Positions 11,991 through 22,658 of a stretch of DNA of 64,000 nucleotides are shown here, in pieces. A model generated the notes under the pieces. It saw only the letters and a program-made list of their open reading frames with translations. It searched no databases and was not told where the DNA came from. The DNA is from Climacteris rufus (taxonomy: Eukaryota; Chordata; Aves; Passeriformes; Climacteridae). The position numbers and the translations under genes were made by a program. The first letter of the stretch is position 1. Each line of letters begins with the position of its first letter. Where the stretch lies: positions 1,590,424 through 1,654,423 of the forward strand of contig VZRZ01001925.1 of the NCBI GenBank assembly GCA_013398175.1, written 5' to 3'.

Positions 11991-13930
11991 GAAGCTTTCG
12001 AGGCTTATGTTGAAACAGTTGTGTTAAAACAGCTCGTGTTGAAACAGCAGTGAGAGGTGTGTTCCTGTCTTTGGATAAAAGGGAGATGATCAAGTGCTTC
12101 AGCCACCATGAGACTGAGTAGCCAAGGTTGCTTTTGAGAAAGCAGTGAAGCAGAGTGAACCCTCCAGAGAGGTGTAGAGGATGAGCAGCTAAAAGCTACT
12201 TCTCCCAGGCTCTTGTTCAATGCAGAGCACAAATATGTTCCATATAGACTCTATTTTTAGCCTACTCTGTATATCTCCATTTATGAGTTAATCTTCTAGG
12301 AAAATAAACTTCTATAATTTAATTGCCTTTCTGTCTCTCTTCTCTCCAAGAAAGGTAACTAGCACATTTCTCAGGATATGTGTCTATAAATGCATTGCTT
12401 AAGAGTAAAGCAGTGATCAATGCAGGAACCAGATATGTGACTTGATAACTTGATATTCATCACACTGCGTGTTTCTCCTTCAATAAAATAAAACCATTAT
12501 CTATTGCTTACCTCACAGAGGGTTGTCTGGATAAATTAATTGTTTGTGTAGCTCTCAGTAGAAGAAATCAGTGATGTAAATGCACATTACAAATGATTGC
12601 CTGCATTTAATGTTCTTGTTCATGTGCATGTTTGTTTTCACGTAGTAACAGTCCCTTGAAACGAGCCTTTTAATCCCAAGATCTAAATGAACTCTGCAAA
12701 TTCTTATTAATTCACATTAATAACACCTCTGCATGATAAAAGAAAGCTATTATCCCTGCTTTGTGCATTGGGTAAACAAGTGAGAAAAGCCATTAATGCC
12801 CTGAGCTTCAAGGATGCTCAATATTTGAGTCCCCATTTCACACAGCGGGGGTGGCAGGTTGGGGGCTCCTCTGTAAATCAGGCTGTGAGTAGTTTGTCTA
12901 CAGATGAAGTGCTGAGAGGGATGGAAAGGAGCTGAAGTTACGATCTGTTTCATTTTAATGGTGAAGTGCTTCTCTTAGCCCTGCCACAGGAACCCTTTGG
13001 GGTCCACGCTGGCTGTCACCGAGCTGAGCCAGCTTGGGAGCCCCTTTTGCCATGGCAGGGTGGATCCCACCCTGTGAGCCCATCTCCCCAGGGAGTGGGG
13101 AGTGAAATAAGGGGGAAAGGCCCTCCCCATTTCCCATATCTCCAGAGGGGCTGGTGGGACAGGAGTGGGAGATGCCTGGGCAGTGTCAGTGACCTCCTGG
13201 GTGGGCAGCACAGCCCAGGACTGTGGGGTTTCACCTCCACACAAGCCACAGTCACTGGGGAGGTTTCACAGCCCAAGTTTAAAGGGCAAGGGGAGCCCTG
13301 TGTGAAGGAGAGCAGGGTACAGTCAACCCCACAGGCTGGTGGTGATATCCACAAAATTGTATTTGTTACCTGGTGTGCAATAATTACACACTCCAGAGAG
13401 ACATCAGTGGTTTATTTCAGAGCTGCCCAAGCCTGGGTGCTCCGTGGTATTGCACAAATCAAGCACACCCCACCAGACTTCCCATGCCATTATTTATATA
13501 CAGAAATTCAGAATTAGTGACTTTCCAAGCACAGCCCCTCTATTAGGACTGGTCAGTAATTTCCATGCAAGTTACATCACCCCAGCCAATTTCTGTGCAT
13601 TCTCAGGGGAAGGGCCTTTTTCAGTATTATAATGAACGTGTTCAGCTCTAGAACACATGGACCTTGAGTATTTTGCCAAGTTAACATTGTATACATAGAC
13701 ATACATCAGCATCTTGATTTACTACATCCTTAAGCCTTGTTATCTTGAGGACGTCCTTGACTAAGGGATGATCCTGCTGCCTGTTCCACTGATTAGGTCT
13801 TTTTTCTTGCTCATTAGGCTTGAAAGTATACAAAGATCTTCTATCAAAGAATATCCTGATTTAAGATAGTCTCAACATGTTCCACCCTGGGGGTGCTGGT
13901 TGACAGCAGCTGAACGTGAGCCAGGTGTGT
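11990..13930. other. Intergenic spacer between ADIG-like gene and ACTR5
   Basis: This is the head-to-head spacer. No coding exon is supported on either strand. At 12,008-12,050 three imperfect copies of a GTGTTGAAACAG-like unit sit side by side. Around 12,420-12,740 the sequence is AT-rich and single-copy. Around 12,840-13,340 it is GC-richer but without CpG clustering. Confidence 0.45.
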
Positions 13931-13938
13931 CCAGTGTG

Positions 13939-14243
13939 TGAAGGGCTACAGGAAAGCCAGCGGGGGACTCTTCCTCAGAAACTGTAGCGATAGGACAAGG
14001 AGTAATGGATGCAGAGTGAAAGAGGGGGAATTTAAGTTGGATATTAGGAAGAAATTCTTCCCTGTGAGGGCGGTGAGGCCCTGGCACAGGCTGCCCAGAG
14101 AAGCTGTGGCTGCCCCATCCCTGGCAGTGTCCAAGGCCAGGTTGGGGCTTGGAGCAAGCTGGGATAGTGGAAGGTGTCCCTGCCCGTGGCAGGAGGGTTG
14201 GAATGAGAAGACCTTTAAGGTCCATTCTGTCAGTCTGTGTTGA
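13939..14243 (+). mobile_element. CR1 LINE fragment (3' end), plus orientation
   Basis: The run contains the CR1 3'-end landmarks in order: a 'gtagcgataggacaagg' word, an 'aggaagaaattcttccctgtgag' type word, 'gcccagagaagctgtggctg', 'ccccatccctgg' and 'gtgtccctgcc', ending near 'ccattctgtcag', a decayed form of the CR1 terminal octamer repeat. It is 5'-truncated, as CR1 copies usually are. It ends just before the CpG island of ACTR5. Confidence 0.85.
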
Positions 14244-14416
14244 CCGCTGCCTGTCGCACCGACGGGGTGTCCTTTCCTGCGGCTGAGGCCTGGCAACACA
14301 CAAACATCGCAGCCCACAGCCCGCCTCAGCTCACACAACCCCCACAGGCCGCGCGTTCCGCCGCAGCCGCGGCCCCGGAACCCCCGTGCTCGCCCGCGTT
14401 CCCGGCCGGACGGGCG

Positions 14417-14588
14417 NNNNNNNNNNNNNNNNNNNNNNNNNNNNNNNNNNNNNNNNNNNNNNNNNNNNNNNNNNNNNNNNNNNNNNNNNNNNNNNNNNNN
14501 NNNNNNNNNNNNNNNNNNNNNNNNNNNNNNNNNNNNNNNNNNNNNNNNNNNNNNNNNNNNNNNNNNNNNNNNNNNNNNNNNNNNNNNN
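14417..14588. other. Assembly gap (172 N) in ACTR5 exon 1
   Basis: A run of undetermined bases lies inside the CpG island. It removes the ACTR5 start codon and the N-terminal coding part. About 77 residues of the human protein precede the first visible residues, needing roughly 230 nt. The gap is therefore probably larger than 172 bp, or the bird protein has a shorter N-terminus. Confidence 0.98.
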
Positions 14589-14734
14589 AGACACAGGTGG
14601 GGAACGACCTGGGCAGCCCCGAGCCCTTGCGCTGGCTGCTGCGCTCGCCCTTCGACCGCAACGTGCCCGTCCAACTGGAGCTGCAGGAGCTGCTCCTCGA
14701 TCACGTCTTCCAGCGCCTCGGCGTCTCCTCGCAG
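14589..14734 (+). CDS. ACTR5: ACTR5 exon 1, visible 3' part
   Basis: After two leading bases the frame reads TQVGNDLGSPEPLRW and on to SPFDRNVPV and GVSSQ, then the donor GTACCG. It matches the part of ARP5 just before the first actin-fold motif. The 5' portion of the exon is in the N gap. It ends in phase 0. Confidence 0.93.
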
Positions 14735-17700
14735 GTACCGCCGGGCCGGGGCTGAGCGCCCGTGAATCGCAGAATGGTTTGGCTTGGAAGGGATCTTGAG
14801 ACCAACTCGTTCTAACTCCGTGCCATGGGCAGGGACACCTTCCACTGTCCCAGGGTGCTCCAAGCCCCGTCCAACCTGGCCTTGGACACTTCCAGGGATG
14901 GGGCAGCCACAGCTTCTCTGGGCAACCTGTGCCAGGGCCTCACCACCCTCACAGGGAAGAATCGTTTTTTAGTATCTAATGTAGACTTATTCCCTCAAAC
15001 TTACTGTTGGTAATGCTTTTATTAGTAGTGTTTACTGACCACCTGCATACCCAGTTGTGTTGAGACTTGCTTCTCAGACCATGGAGCCCTTTGCCTGCAC
15101 GACAACACCAGTTTGAAAGCTTTACCCAGTGTTGAACTACACTTTCTCTGGTTTTCACTCACACTTCACCTCCTCGTTGCATAGATTTTGGTCACTTAAA
15201 TTTTTAATAATTTACATATGCTTTTAAAAGTCCATTTTCCTCCACCATTAGGAGTTTCCTCTTTGGCTGAGTCAACATCTTTCTTACCCCCTGAAACACT
15301 AGATATAATTTAATTGACACGATTAACAGCCTTCCCATAAAGTGCTTTCTCATGGCCATTTTGGAGGAGTTCTTGCTGATGCTCAGAAGAAGAAGCAAGG
15401 ATAGCTAACCCTGGATTTTCCCTTCATACCTTTGTTATTCTTTTCCCTTGTGTCTCCCAGGGTTGTGTGGATCACCCAATTGTTCTGACAGAAGCAGTTT
15501 GCAATCCTCTGTACTCGAGGCAGATGATGTCCGAGCTCCTCTTCGAGTGCTACCAAGTGCCAAAAGTGTCCTATGGTGTGGACAGCCTGTACAGTTTTTA
15601 CCACAACAGAAGGCAGAACTGGCCCTGCAGTGGTTTGGTGATATCCTCAGGCTACCAGTGTACACACATTTTGCCAGTCTTGGAAGGCAGGTGAGTTCTT
15701 GGTGTCCTAAGTCCAGGGCAGCCACTCTGTGATGCAAATACCTGTTCCTCCAGCACTGAGTATTCCAGCCCTGCAGTATTAACTTTTATCAGGTCTTAAT
15801 TTACACTGATGAGTTAAAACCAGGTCTGCAGATTTCACTACGTTCTGTTGAGTTTTGAATTGAAGAAGTAGTGCTGCTCTTTTAAGTGTTGTGTTGTAGT
15901 TGCTATTCATGCCTTGATGTGTACTTGCAGAAGTAGAAGGGCATATCTGCCCCAAGTGAAATTGGGCATTAAAAAACGTGAGGTTTTAAAGCAGCTTTGG
16001 GACAAAATGAAGCACTATGTGTGTGAGACTTCTGCAGCGCTTGAGGCTTTTATAATTCGGATTATGCTGCTACATTGCTCTACTTTCTCTTTTTCCTTCA
16101 CTTCTCTTTCTTAATCCTTACTGCAGGAAGTGGCTTTATCATATCGAGTAAATGCTTCAAATTTTCAAGGTTTACACCTGCGCAACTGTGAAATGTTATG
16201 ATGGTTTTGGCTACTTTTGGCTCCACTGTAATTTGCCTTCTTAGAACATTTCCTAGCTGTAGCCAAAATTATTTAATATTTGGGGCTTTTTTTAAAAGCA
16301 GAACAGAGCCTTTCAGAAAGTATCTGTAGCATGAAAGCAGCGGTTGTGCTGCTGCTTGAGAGAAGCAGGTGTGTTAGATCCTCTGCTAACTGAAGTTGAC
16401 GTATTTATCTGTGAATATCCACCTACAGAAATTAAGTCATTCTGGGGAAAGCAGGAGCTTTCCCGTGGCTTTGCCCGGTGTCAGCTGTGTCTGTTTGCAT
16501 TTTGAGGCTGGATGCCAAGAACTGCAAGCGCATTAACCTGGGGGGGTGCCAGGCTGCCGTGTACCTGCAGCGCCTGCTGCAGCTCAAGTACCCCGGGCAC
16601 TTCGCGGCCATCACGCTCAGCCGCATGGAGGAGATCCTGCACGAGCACAGCTACATTGCAGAGGACTACATAGAAGGTAAAGCCAGGCCTCATGTCCCAC
16701 CAGACAGTGCTCACCCACACTTAGGTTGTCCTCTATACCCTTTGTTTTCAAGTTGGCTCGAATTCCAACAGAATTATTCCACTGCTGTTTTGCTTTCTTT
16801 GTGCCTGTGTGCTTAACAGTGGTTCAAAATTTAAAATGGGACTACTACCAAAAAAATCTGTATTAGTTCAGATTTCTCTGTGTGTAAAAATTGGGATTGC
16901 TTCAGAGGAAAAATAATTTAAAATTAGCTTGATATTTACTTTATAGTTCAAAAAAAATCTTTAAATTGGTTAGGATTTCTGTGTTCCTTATCTCCCTAAA
17001 GGTTTCCAAAGTTGCACAGGACATTTCTCATAAGTTTTTGTTAAGTAAATAAGATTTTAAATTTCCATGGCAAATGTCACCTGAAGGAAAGCATTTTCTT
17101 ACATTGGTCACATGTGACTGAGCCTGCACCAGTCCTTAAAAATGGGGGAAAGCTCTCCCTTCTCTTAAGTGGAGGGAAGAGACTTCAGTGGGCACTTGCA
17201 CTTTGTAGTACTTGGTGTTTCCTGGAGGTCAGAGACTCAGAGCCACCTGCACTCGGTGTGTGACATGAAGGCAGTGCTCAGAGTGGGCTAGCCAAGCTTG
17301 GGGACAGCTGCCAAGAGGTGACAAAATTCTAGGCTGGACTATTTTTGCCTTTGTTCCTCACATTTCATCCTTCACAACACACGAATCATTGTTTCCGGCT
17401 GACAGAACAGTTCTTTTGCTTTCCAAACACCCAGAGCTGCAGAAGTGGAAGTGCCCAGAGTACTATGAGAACAATGTGCACAAGATGCAGCTGCCCTTCT
17501 CCAACAAACTGCTGGGGAGCACTGTGGCATCAGAGGAGAAGCAGGAGAAGAGGCAGCAGCAGCTGCGGCGGCTCCAGGAGCTGAACGCGCGGCGCCGGGA
17601 GGAGAAGCTGCAGCTGGACCAGGAGAGGCTGGACAGGTTGCTGTATGTGCAGGTAATCCTGCCAAGTTTTCAGTGTGGTGTCTTGGGAGGAGGGCAGGCT

Positions 17701-20700
17701 GCCCTCAGAGCTTTATCAGAAGGTCACACATCATTGTAAAGAAGCTGTGACTGTCCTGGGTGTTTTCTGATAGGAGCTTCCCAAGGTTACTTGCAAGATA
17801 AGAGGGAGATATTGATGCAGGGGATGCTTTCAGCTTCTGAACAGCACTTCTGTTGGGAAAGTGTCAAAGTGTGCACATCACAACATCTAGTAATGAAAGC
17901 AAAGCGTCTGTGCATGCATAGCAGACAGCAGCTGTGATTGCCCTGTCTTGTTCATCACAGCCAGCTCTGATCTGTCTGCAGGAACTTTTAGAAGATGGTC
18001 AGATGGATCAATTCCACAAAGCTTTGGTGGAGCTGAACATGGACTCTGCAGAAGAACTTCAGTCTTACATCAACAAATTGAGTCTGTCTGTTGAACAAAC
18101 GAAGCAGAAAATCCTACAGTCAGAAGTCAATATTGAAGTAGATGTTGTGGACAGCAAGCCAGAGGTATGATGTTTTCACTAAGTTAATCCTCATTTTATC
18201 TCAGAGAGAATTAAGATTCTGAGCTTGAAAATGTGACCCTTCAGACTTCTATTGATGAACTAAGCTTTTTCTTTAACACACTGCAAGTCACTGTTAAGCT
18301 GGCAACTGCTTCTCTCTTTTCAGAGGGAATCTCCTGAGACAATCATCCTTAATCTTCAGTAGCCTTCTATTAAAGATCTAGAAGAACCCATCCATCTTTT
18401 TGTTAAACACAGTATCTGTTTTCCTTTCTGTTCTTCCCCTTCAGGTGCAGAGAACTTTATGGTAAACAACCAACCCTGCCTTCACTCTGGCTGTCTATTT
18501 TTGGTGCAATTAAGCAGTATGTTGTTTTGTTTCCTTAGTGAAAGTTTAGTTGCTACACTTTGTTGGAGTTATCTTGAAGATGAGAATCTCCTTGTCTGCT
18601 TTACCAAACTAACACAGTCCCAGCATTGAGAGGTGGTTTGTGCATGTGCTTTTAATTGCCTTTCAAGTCACATAAGACAGAGCTTTTTTAGCTTTATCAG
18701 CCTCTGTTCAGGGAAAAGGTAGAGAGAAAAACAGAACATTGAAGCATAAAGAAGAGAACCCTATTTAGGTTGCCCGGAGAAGCTGTGGCTGCCCCATCCC
18801 TGGAAGTGTTCAAGGACAGCTTGGAGCACCCAGGGATAGTGGAAAGTGTCCCTGCCCATGGCCAGGAGGTGGAACTTGATGAGCTTTGAGGTCTCCTCCA
18901 ACCCAAACCATTCCATGATTCTGTGATTATCAGTAGAGCTTGTGTAACAATCAGAACGACTGTCTCTCAACAAAATTCAGAGAGATGATTGCCTTACCAT
19001 TGTGGTAAAGAATCTTTCTACCATCTGTCAAAAGAAGATATTCTAGAAGAAAGATAATTGAAAGATTATCAGCTACCTGTGATTTTTCTCAGCGATTGTG
19101 CCTAAGTTCCACCATGTCCCCTACTCCTCTTTACAAGGTGTGATCTCAGACCTTGGAATGAATCCACAGGCCTTGTTTTTTGGTGTGTGCCTTGAGAGAA
19201 CACCTACAGTTACCACAGATCCATTTGTAAGACCAAGTGTTCAGCTGAGTTCTGTGTATCTTTCTGGTTTTGTCTTTTTCCTTTTTTTTTAAGATGTAAA
19301 AGAAACAGATTTAACAAAGAGAAAACTTCATGTGACTGCATTTTTTGCTGTAACAATGAACACTCCATAAAGTTCACTTTGAGTAATTCCTTATTTTTAA
19401 GTGGATATAAAATAGATACTTAGCAATGTTTCAAGGACCTACTTTTAGTTCATTCTGGTATTGAAACAAATCTTTCAAGTTTAAAATAACCAAAATAAAT
19501 ATTTAGCAACAAAACCCCAAAGGTAACATTGTAACACAAAACCCAAAGAAGATAATTAAAAACCTGCTCCTCCATCACAACAGGAGTGCTGTAGGATTTT
19601 GAGGGATGCTTTTCATTAAGAAAGAGCTTCACAACTGTGTAAAATATAAGGGGGTTTGGTGCACCCTGTGAGCAAATAGTAGTTGAAATGGTCAAAAATT
19701 GTGTGGTGGCTTTGTAGCTGGCAAATATTTGTTTTCCAGTCCCACACAAGCAAAATAGTGAATTTAATGGTAATTACAGAGCAGTTAGAGGTGCTGGGAG
19801 GGCACCAAGTTCTAACCAATATAAAAAGCTGTTTTGCTAAATTTTAGGATGTTGTTCTGTTTGGGACATGGATGCCTGGGATCCTGGCAGTCAGCCTGGT
19901 GACTGAGGCCTGGATTTCTGAGCTGGCATTGGGATAAATTTATTGGAAGTGTTTGATTTTTGTGCTTTGAGTGAATATCTGTCTTTGTTTCTATTTTCTG
20001 GGCATCCTTGCTTTCAGGCATGTTAAAAAGTTGAGATTTGAGGAAACTGGCACTGAGCTTTCCTAAAGTGTCACCAGAATTGAAGTCATACCTGGGCTAA
20101 CCTGCCATAATGTACCTGTTCTGTTTGCAGACTCCTGACTTGGACCCACTGGGCAGTGAACAGTCTCTGGAGGATGTGGAAAGTATTAATGAGTTTGAAC
20201 CTTTGTTTGCTGAGGAGCAGCCTGAAGTGGAGAAGCCTGTTGCTGCAGTGCAGGTTTGGTTCCTATATCTACACCTTGTGCCAGAGGTTTCTGCATCCCA
20301 GTTGTCCAGCCAGTCTGCTGACATTTCTCCTCATGCAAACATTGTTTGCCTGCTCTTGGAAGAGATGCTTAAACTGCCTGAACATGACATTAAGAAAGGA
20401 GAAGTCCTTGCAATCTTATCTGTTGGTTTAGAAAGAGAAGGTAGCCACTTGGCTCACTCTGCAGGCAGTGCCTGTTGTAGCAGTGCTGTTTTATTAAGGA
20501 AAAAAAAGCCCTGCTCAAGTGTTTTTGTCTGACCCATAGCCTGATACCTCATCCCAGTGGACACAGTTTTCAACTTCTGAGATTGAGCCTTAGGATTGAG
20601 TGGCTCCAGGCAGAATAAATTATAGGAAAAGTCCAGCTTCCCTGGCCTTTTGGAACTTTGGATAGCATGCTGTTGCTCTGAGAGCCTTACCATTTGGGTT

Positions 20701-22658
20701 TTTGTAAAGAATTGGAATTCTAAAGAATTTGGAAACTTTGCTTATTCTAGAATATTACTGTTCTTTAACATAATTCCCCACTACTTCTCATCTTTTTAAA
20801 GCCCGTGTTTAACCTGGCAGAGTACCACCAGCTTTTCCTTGGCACTGAAAGAATCAGGGCTCCAGAGATTGTGTTCCAGCCCTCCCTGATAGGAGAAGAC
20901 CAGGCTGGCATAGCAGAAACCATGCAATATGTCCTTGAGAGGTGAGTTTACAAAGCTACTTACTTCAGACAAGCTGCTCTTCTTTTAATACCAACTTCTG
21001 AAATGCTGGATCCCTAGCAAGAACTTGAGAAAATTCTTTGGAATTGTTCTTTTTGGTGGGGTCAAGCCTTGCAGATTAGACATGTTTTCCTGTTCTGAAA
21101 GCCACAGGTAACTCTGCTTAAGTCAGTGGATCTACAAAGTTTTTTGATCAATTACTCTGTCAGTGAAAAATGTAAATTACATATAGGTACTACTGAACTT
21201 ATGTATTATGAACATTTAAAAACATACACACAAATAGAAATTAAAAAAGGATGAGATACAGGTGGAATAAACAGTACTTAAATTTATTTATTAGTGGTAC
21301 AAAAATATCTTTTGCCTGCATCTCACTGGATGGTCTTGCAGAGACCCCGCTTTGGAGATCCTGGTCCAGCTTGTTACAGAGGGAAACAACAAACCCTTGC
21401 AACAGTGAGCTGGCAGCCTCTGGTTTTGGGAGACCAAAATCAAGGGTAAAATTTTAAAGTTATGATATAGGCACACTTGCTGGATATTTCCAGACAAATT
21501 AGCTTTGATGAAATGTCACCCCTGAGCTGTATGAACATAGGAGATCACATTTTCTGAAAGAATTCCAGCCCTAGAAAGAAGAGAGAAATCCAGTTGTTGA
21601 TTTATGGGGTACTGAGTGCTTTCAGGATTTTCTTCTACCACTCCCTGTATTTCCAGAAAACAAACAAAAGTTTTTCATGCTAGGGAATTGAAAGAAGTTC
21701 CCCAGAGTAAATTCTGAGTATGCCCCATAGCTGTTCCATTTCATAGGAGAGATGTCCTTGAGAAAGGCTGAAGTTCTTCTTGTTCTTCACAGGTATTCAA
21801 AGGAACAACAAGCTGTTCTTGTCCAGAATGTTTTCCTCACTGGTGGAAATATGATGTACCCTGGACTGAAAGCCAGAATCCAGAAGGAGCTCCTGGAAAT
21901 GAGGCCATTCCAGTCATCTTTTCAGGTGTGTGTACTGATATGTTTGTGTGAACAGCCTGTTCTGTGTTCAGAAGTAATTGGGGTTGGGTGAGGTACAGAG
22001 CAGGTGTCCTTAGAGCATGGAATGCAGAGTGTTTATGACAAGACACTGCAAACACCTTTTTTGACCTGAGAAGGTGCAGGTTAAGCAAGGATAACAGTTG
22101 CTCTTTCTGAAGATAGCATAGAGAGTAGGGAAGGTACTTGGAAAAAGAAAATCTGCTCCTTCTAAAGGACCACGCACACACAAGCATGTTTGGCTGGAAA
22201 TTTGCAGATTGATTGCTTAGGAATTGATCCCAAGGTGAAAACATGATTCAAACCCATTCCTAACATTATTCTTCCTGAGACACACTAAATAATCAGCTCA
22301 AACTTCAGAAATTCAGTGGTTTGTGTCATATACCACTGTGATCAGGGCATGGAGGGCTTTTTCCTGCTGTGCTGAATTGGTGTTGTTCTGTTTCCCTTCC
22401 ATCCAGGTTCACCTTGCTTCCAGTCCCGTCCTGGACGCCTGGTACGGGGCGAGGGACTGGGCAGTGGAACACATGAGCCGTGAGGAGGGCTGGATAAGCA
22501 GGAAGGACTATGAGGAAAAAGGGGGGGAATACCTCAAGGAGCACTGTGCTTCCAACGTCTATGTGCCCATTCGCCTTCCCAAGCAGGCCCCGCGGACAGC
22601 GGAGGCGTCGGCGCCCGGCAGAGCCTCGGGCACGGGGAACCCCTGTGAGCAGCCATAG
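14589..22658 (+). CDS. ACTR5: Actin-related protein 5 (ARP5), INO80 subunit; N-terminus missing in gap
   Basis: Nine coding exons: 14589-14734 (partial), 15461-15690, 16507-16676, 17435-17652, 17982-18164, 20131-20253, 20802-20941, 21793-21925 and 22407-22658. All introns are GT-AG and phases agree, giving 530 visible residues before TAG; the human protein has about 607. ARP5 is a nuclear actin-fold protein that works with IES6 in the INO80 remodeller to couple ATP hydrolysis to nucleosome sliding. Recognisable parts are the N-terminal actin lobe (LTEAVCNPLYSRQ), a phosphate-loop-like segment (SSGYQCTHILPVLEG), a charged coiled-coil insertion rich in Glu/Arg/Gln (exon 4), an acidic linker (exon 6), and the C-terminal actin lobe (PEIVFQPSLIG, FLTGGNMMYPG, WYGARDWA). 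No frameshift or premature stop is seen. The promoter is a CpG island and the gene is probably broadly expressed. Confidence 0.97.
14764..14999 (-). mobile_element. CR1 LINE fragment in ACTR5 intron 1, minus orientation
   Basis: Read on the minus strand, the usual CR1 3'-end order appears: CCCTGTGAGGGTGGTGAGGC, CAGAGAAGCTGTGGCTGCC, ATCCCTGGAAGTGTCCAAGG, then an ATTCTGCGATTC end, a mutated form of the CR1 terminal octamer repeat. It lies only 30 bp after the exon 1 donor and is inverted relative to the copy at 13,939-14,243. Confidence 0.87.
15461..15690 (+). CDS. ACTR5: ACTR5 exon 2
   Basis: The acceptor is tctcccag and the donor GTGAGT. It encodes GCVDHPIVLTEAVCNP, equivalent to the actin LLTEAPLNP region, and SSGYQCTHILPVLEG, equivalent to the actin phosphate-2 loop. 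In conventional actin that loop reads DSGDGVTH. The acidic residues are replaced here, as I recall for ARP5 in general. It ends in phase 2. Confidence 0.96.
16507..16676 (+). CDS. ACTR5: ACTR5 exon 3
   Basis: The acceptor is cattttgag and the donor GTAAAG. The split codon AG|G gives Arg, then LDAKNCKRINLGG, a Leu-rich helix (YLQRLLQLKYPGH) and HSYIAEDYIE. This corresponds to actin subdomain 4 and its ARP5-specific continuation. It is GC-richer than the neighbouring introns. It ends in phase 1. Confidence 0.96.
17435..17652 (+). CDS. ACTR5: ACTR5 exon 4 (charged coiled-coil insertion)
   Basis: The acceptor is cacccag and the donor GTAATC. After ELQKWKCPEYYENNVHKMQL the exon encodes a long Glu/Arg/Gln helix (EEKQEKRQQQLRRLQELN), part of the insertion that sets ARP5 apart from actin. 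It ends in phase 0 at LYVQ. Confidence 0.96.
17982..18164 (+). CDS. ACTR5: ACTR5 exon 5
   Basis: The acceptor is gtctgcag and the donor GTATGA; 61 codons in phase 0. It encodes ELLEDGQMDQFHKALVEL, then a helical SYINKLSLSVEQTKQKI segment and the acidic VDVVDSKPE end. It continues the ARP5-specific insertion. Confidence 0.96.
18768..18931 (+). mobile_element. CR1 LINE 3' tail in ACTR5 intron 5
   Basis: About 160 bp of CR1 3' end: GCCCGGAGAAGCTGTGGCTG, then TGTCCCTGCCCATGGC, GGTCTCCTCCAACCC, and an end in CCATGATTCTGTGATT that retains the octamer terminal repeat typical of CR1. It is strongly 5'-truncated. Confidence 0.88.
20131..20253 (+). CDS. ACTR5: ACTR5 exon 6 (acidic linker)
   Basis: The acceptor is gtttgcag and the donor GTTTGG; 41 codons in phase 0. 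It encodes TPDLDPLGSEQSLEDVES and a Glu/Asp-rich continuation ending PVAAVQ. The frame stays open past the donor, but the match to ARP5 stops there. Confidence 0.95.
20802..20941 (+). CDS. ACTR5: ACTR5 exon 7
   Basis: The acceptor is tttttaaag and the donor GTGAGT. It encodes PVFNLAEYHQLFLGTERI and APEIVFQPSLIGEDQAGI. The latter is the counterpart of the actin segment CPEVLFQPSFIG, returning to the actin core in subdomain 3. It ends in phase 2. Confidence 0.96.
21793..21925 (+). CDS. ACTR5: ACTR5 exon 8
   Basis: The acceptor is gttcttcacag and the donor GTGTGT. The split codon gives Arg, then YSKEQQAVLVQNVFLTGG and NMMYPGLKARIQKELLEM. The second part matches the actin adenosine-binding motif region (LSGGTTMYPG). 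It ends in phase 0. Confidence 0.96.
22407..22658 (+). CDS. ACTR5: ACTR5 exon 9 (C-terminus and stop)
   Basis: The acceptor is ttccatccag; 83 codons and TAG. It encodes VHLASSPVLDAWYGARDW, EEKGGEYLKEHCASNVYV and PIRLPKQ, close to mammalian ARP5. A GC-rich low-complexity tail (about 25 residues, Ala/Ser/Gly/Pro) follows and differs from mammals. GC content rises steeply across the stop into the 3' UTR. Confidence 0.96.
   Translation, partial: VHLASSPVLDAWYGARDWAVEHMSREEGWISRKDYEEKGGEYLKEHCASNVYVPIRLPKQAPRTAEASAPGRASGTGNPCEQP

Larger units (their letters stand above)
14250..14760 (+). promoter_or_regulatory. ACTR5: CpG island, ACTR5 promoter and exon 1
   Basis: GC-rich, CpG-dense sequence surrounds the assembly gap at 14,417-14,588 and runs into the visible part of ACTR5 exon 1. 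No TATA box is apparent, which fits a housekeeping-type promoter. No ATG lies in the GC-rich stretch between 14,336 and the gap, so the ACTR5 start codon should be inside the gap. Confidence 0.75.

Noticed and set aside
12966..13517. Plus-strand open frame of 183 codons between the ADIG-like gene and ACTR5
   Set aside because: No recognisable domain; several frames on both strands are open here because the segment is GC-rich. There is no sign of coding periodicity or splice support.
13946..14863. Minus-strand open frame of about 300 codons across the ACTR5 gap
   Set aside because: It spans the Ns, two CR1 copies and the antisense of ACTR5 exon 1, so it is a shadow of real features.
20254..20532. 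Open continuation of ACTR5 exon 6 for more than 90 codons
   Set aside because: The ARP5 match stops exactly at the GTTTGG donor and resumes in phase at 20,802; the continuation is an intron with no stop by chance.
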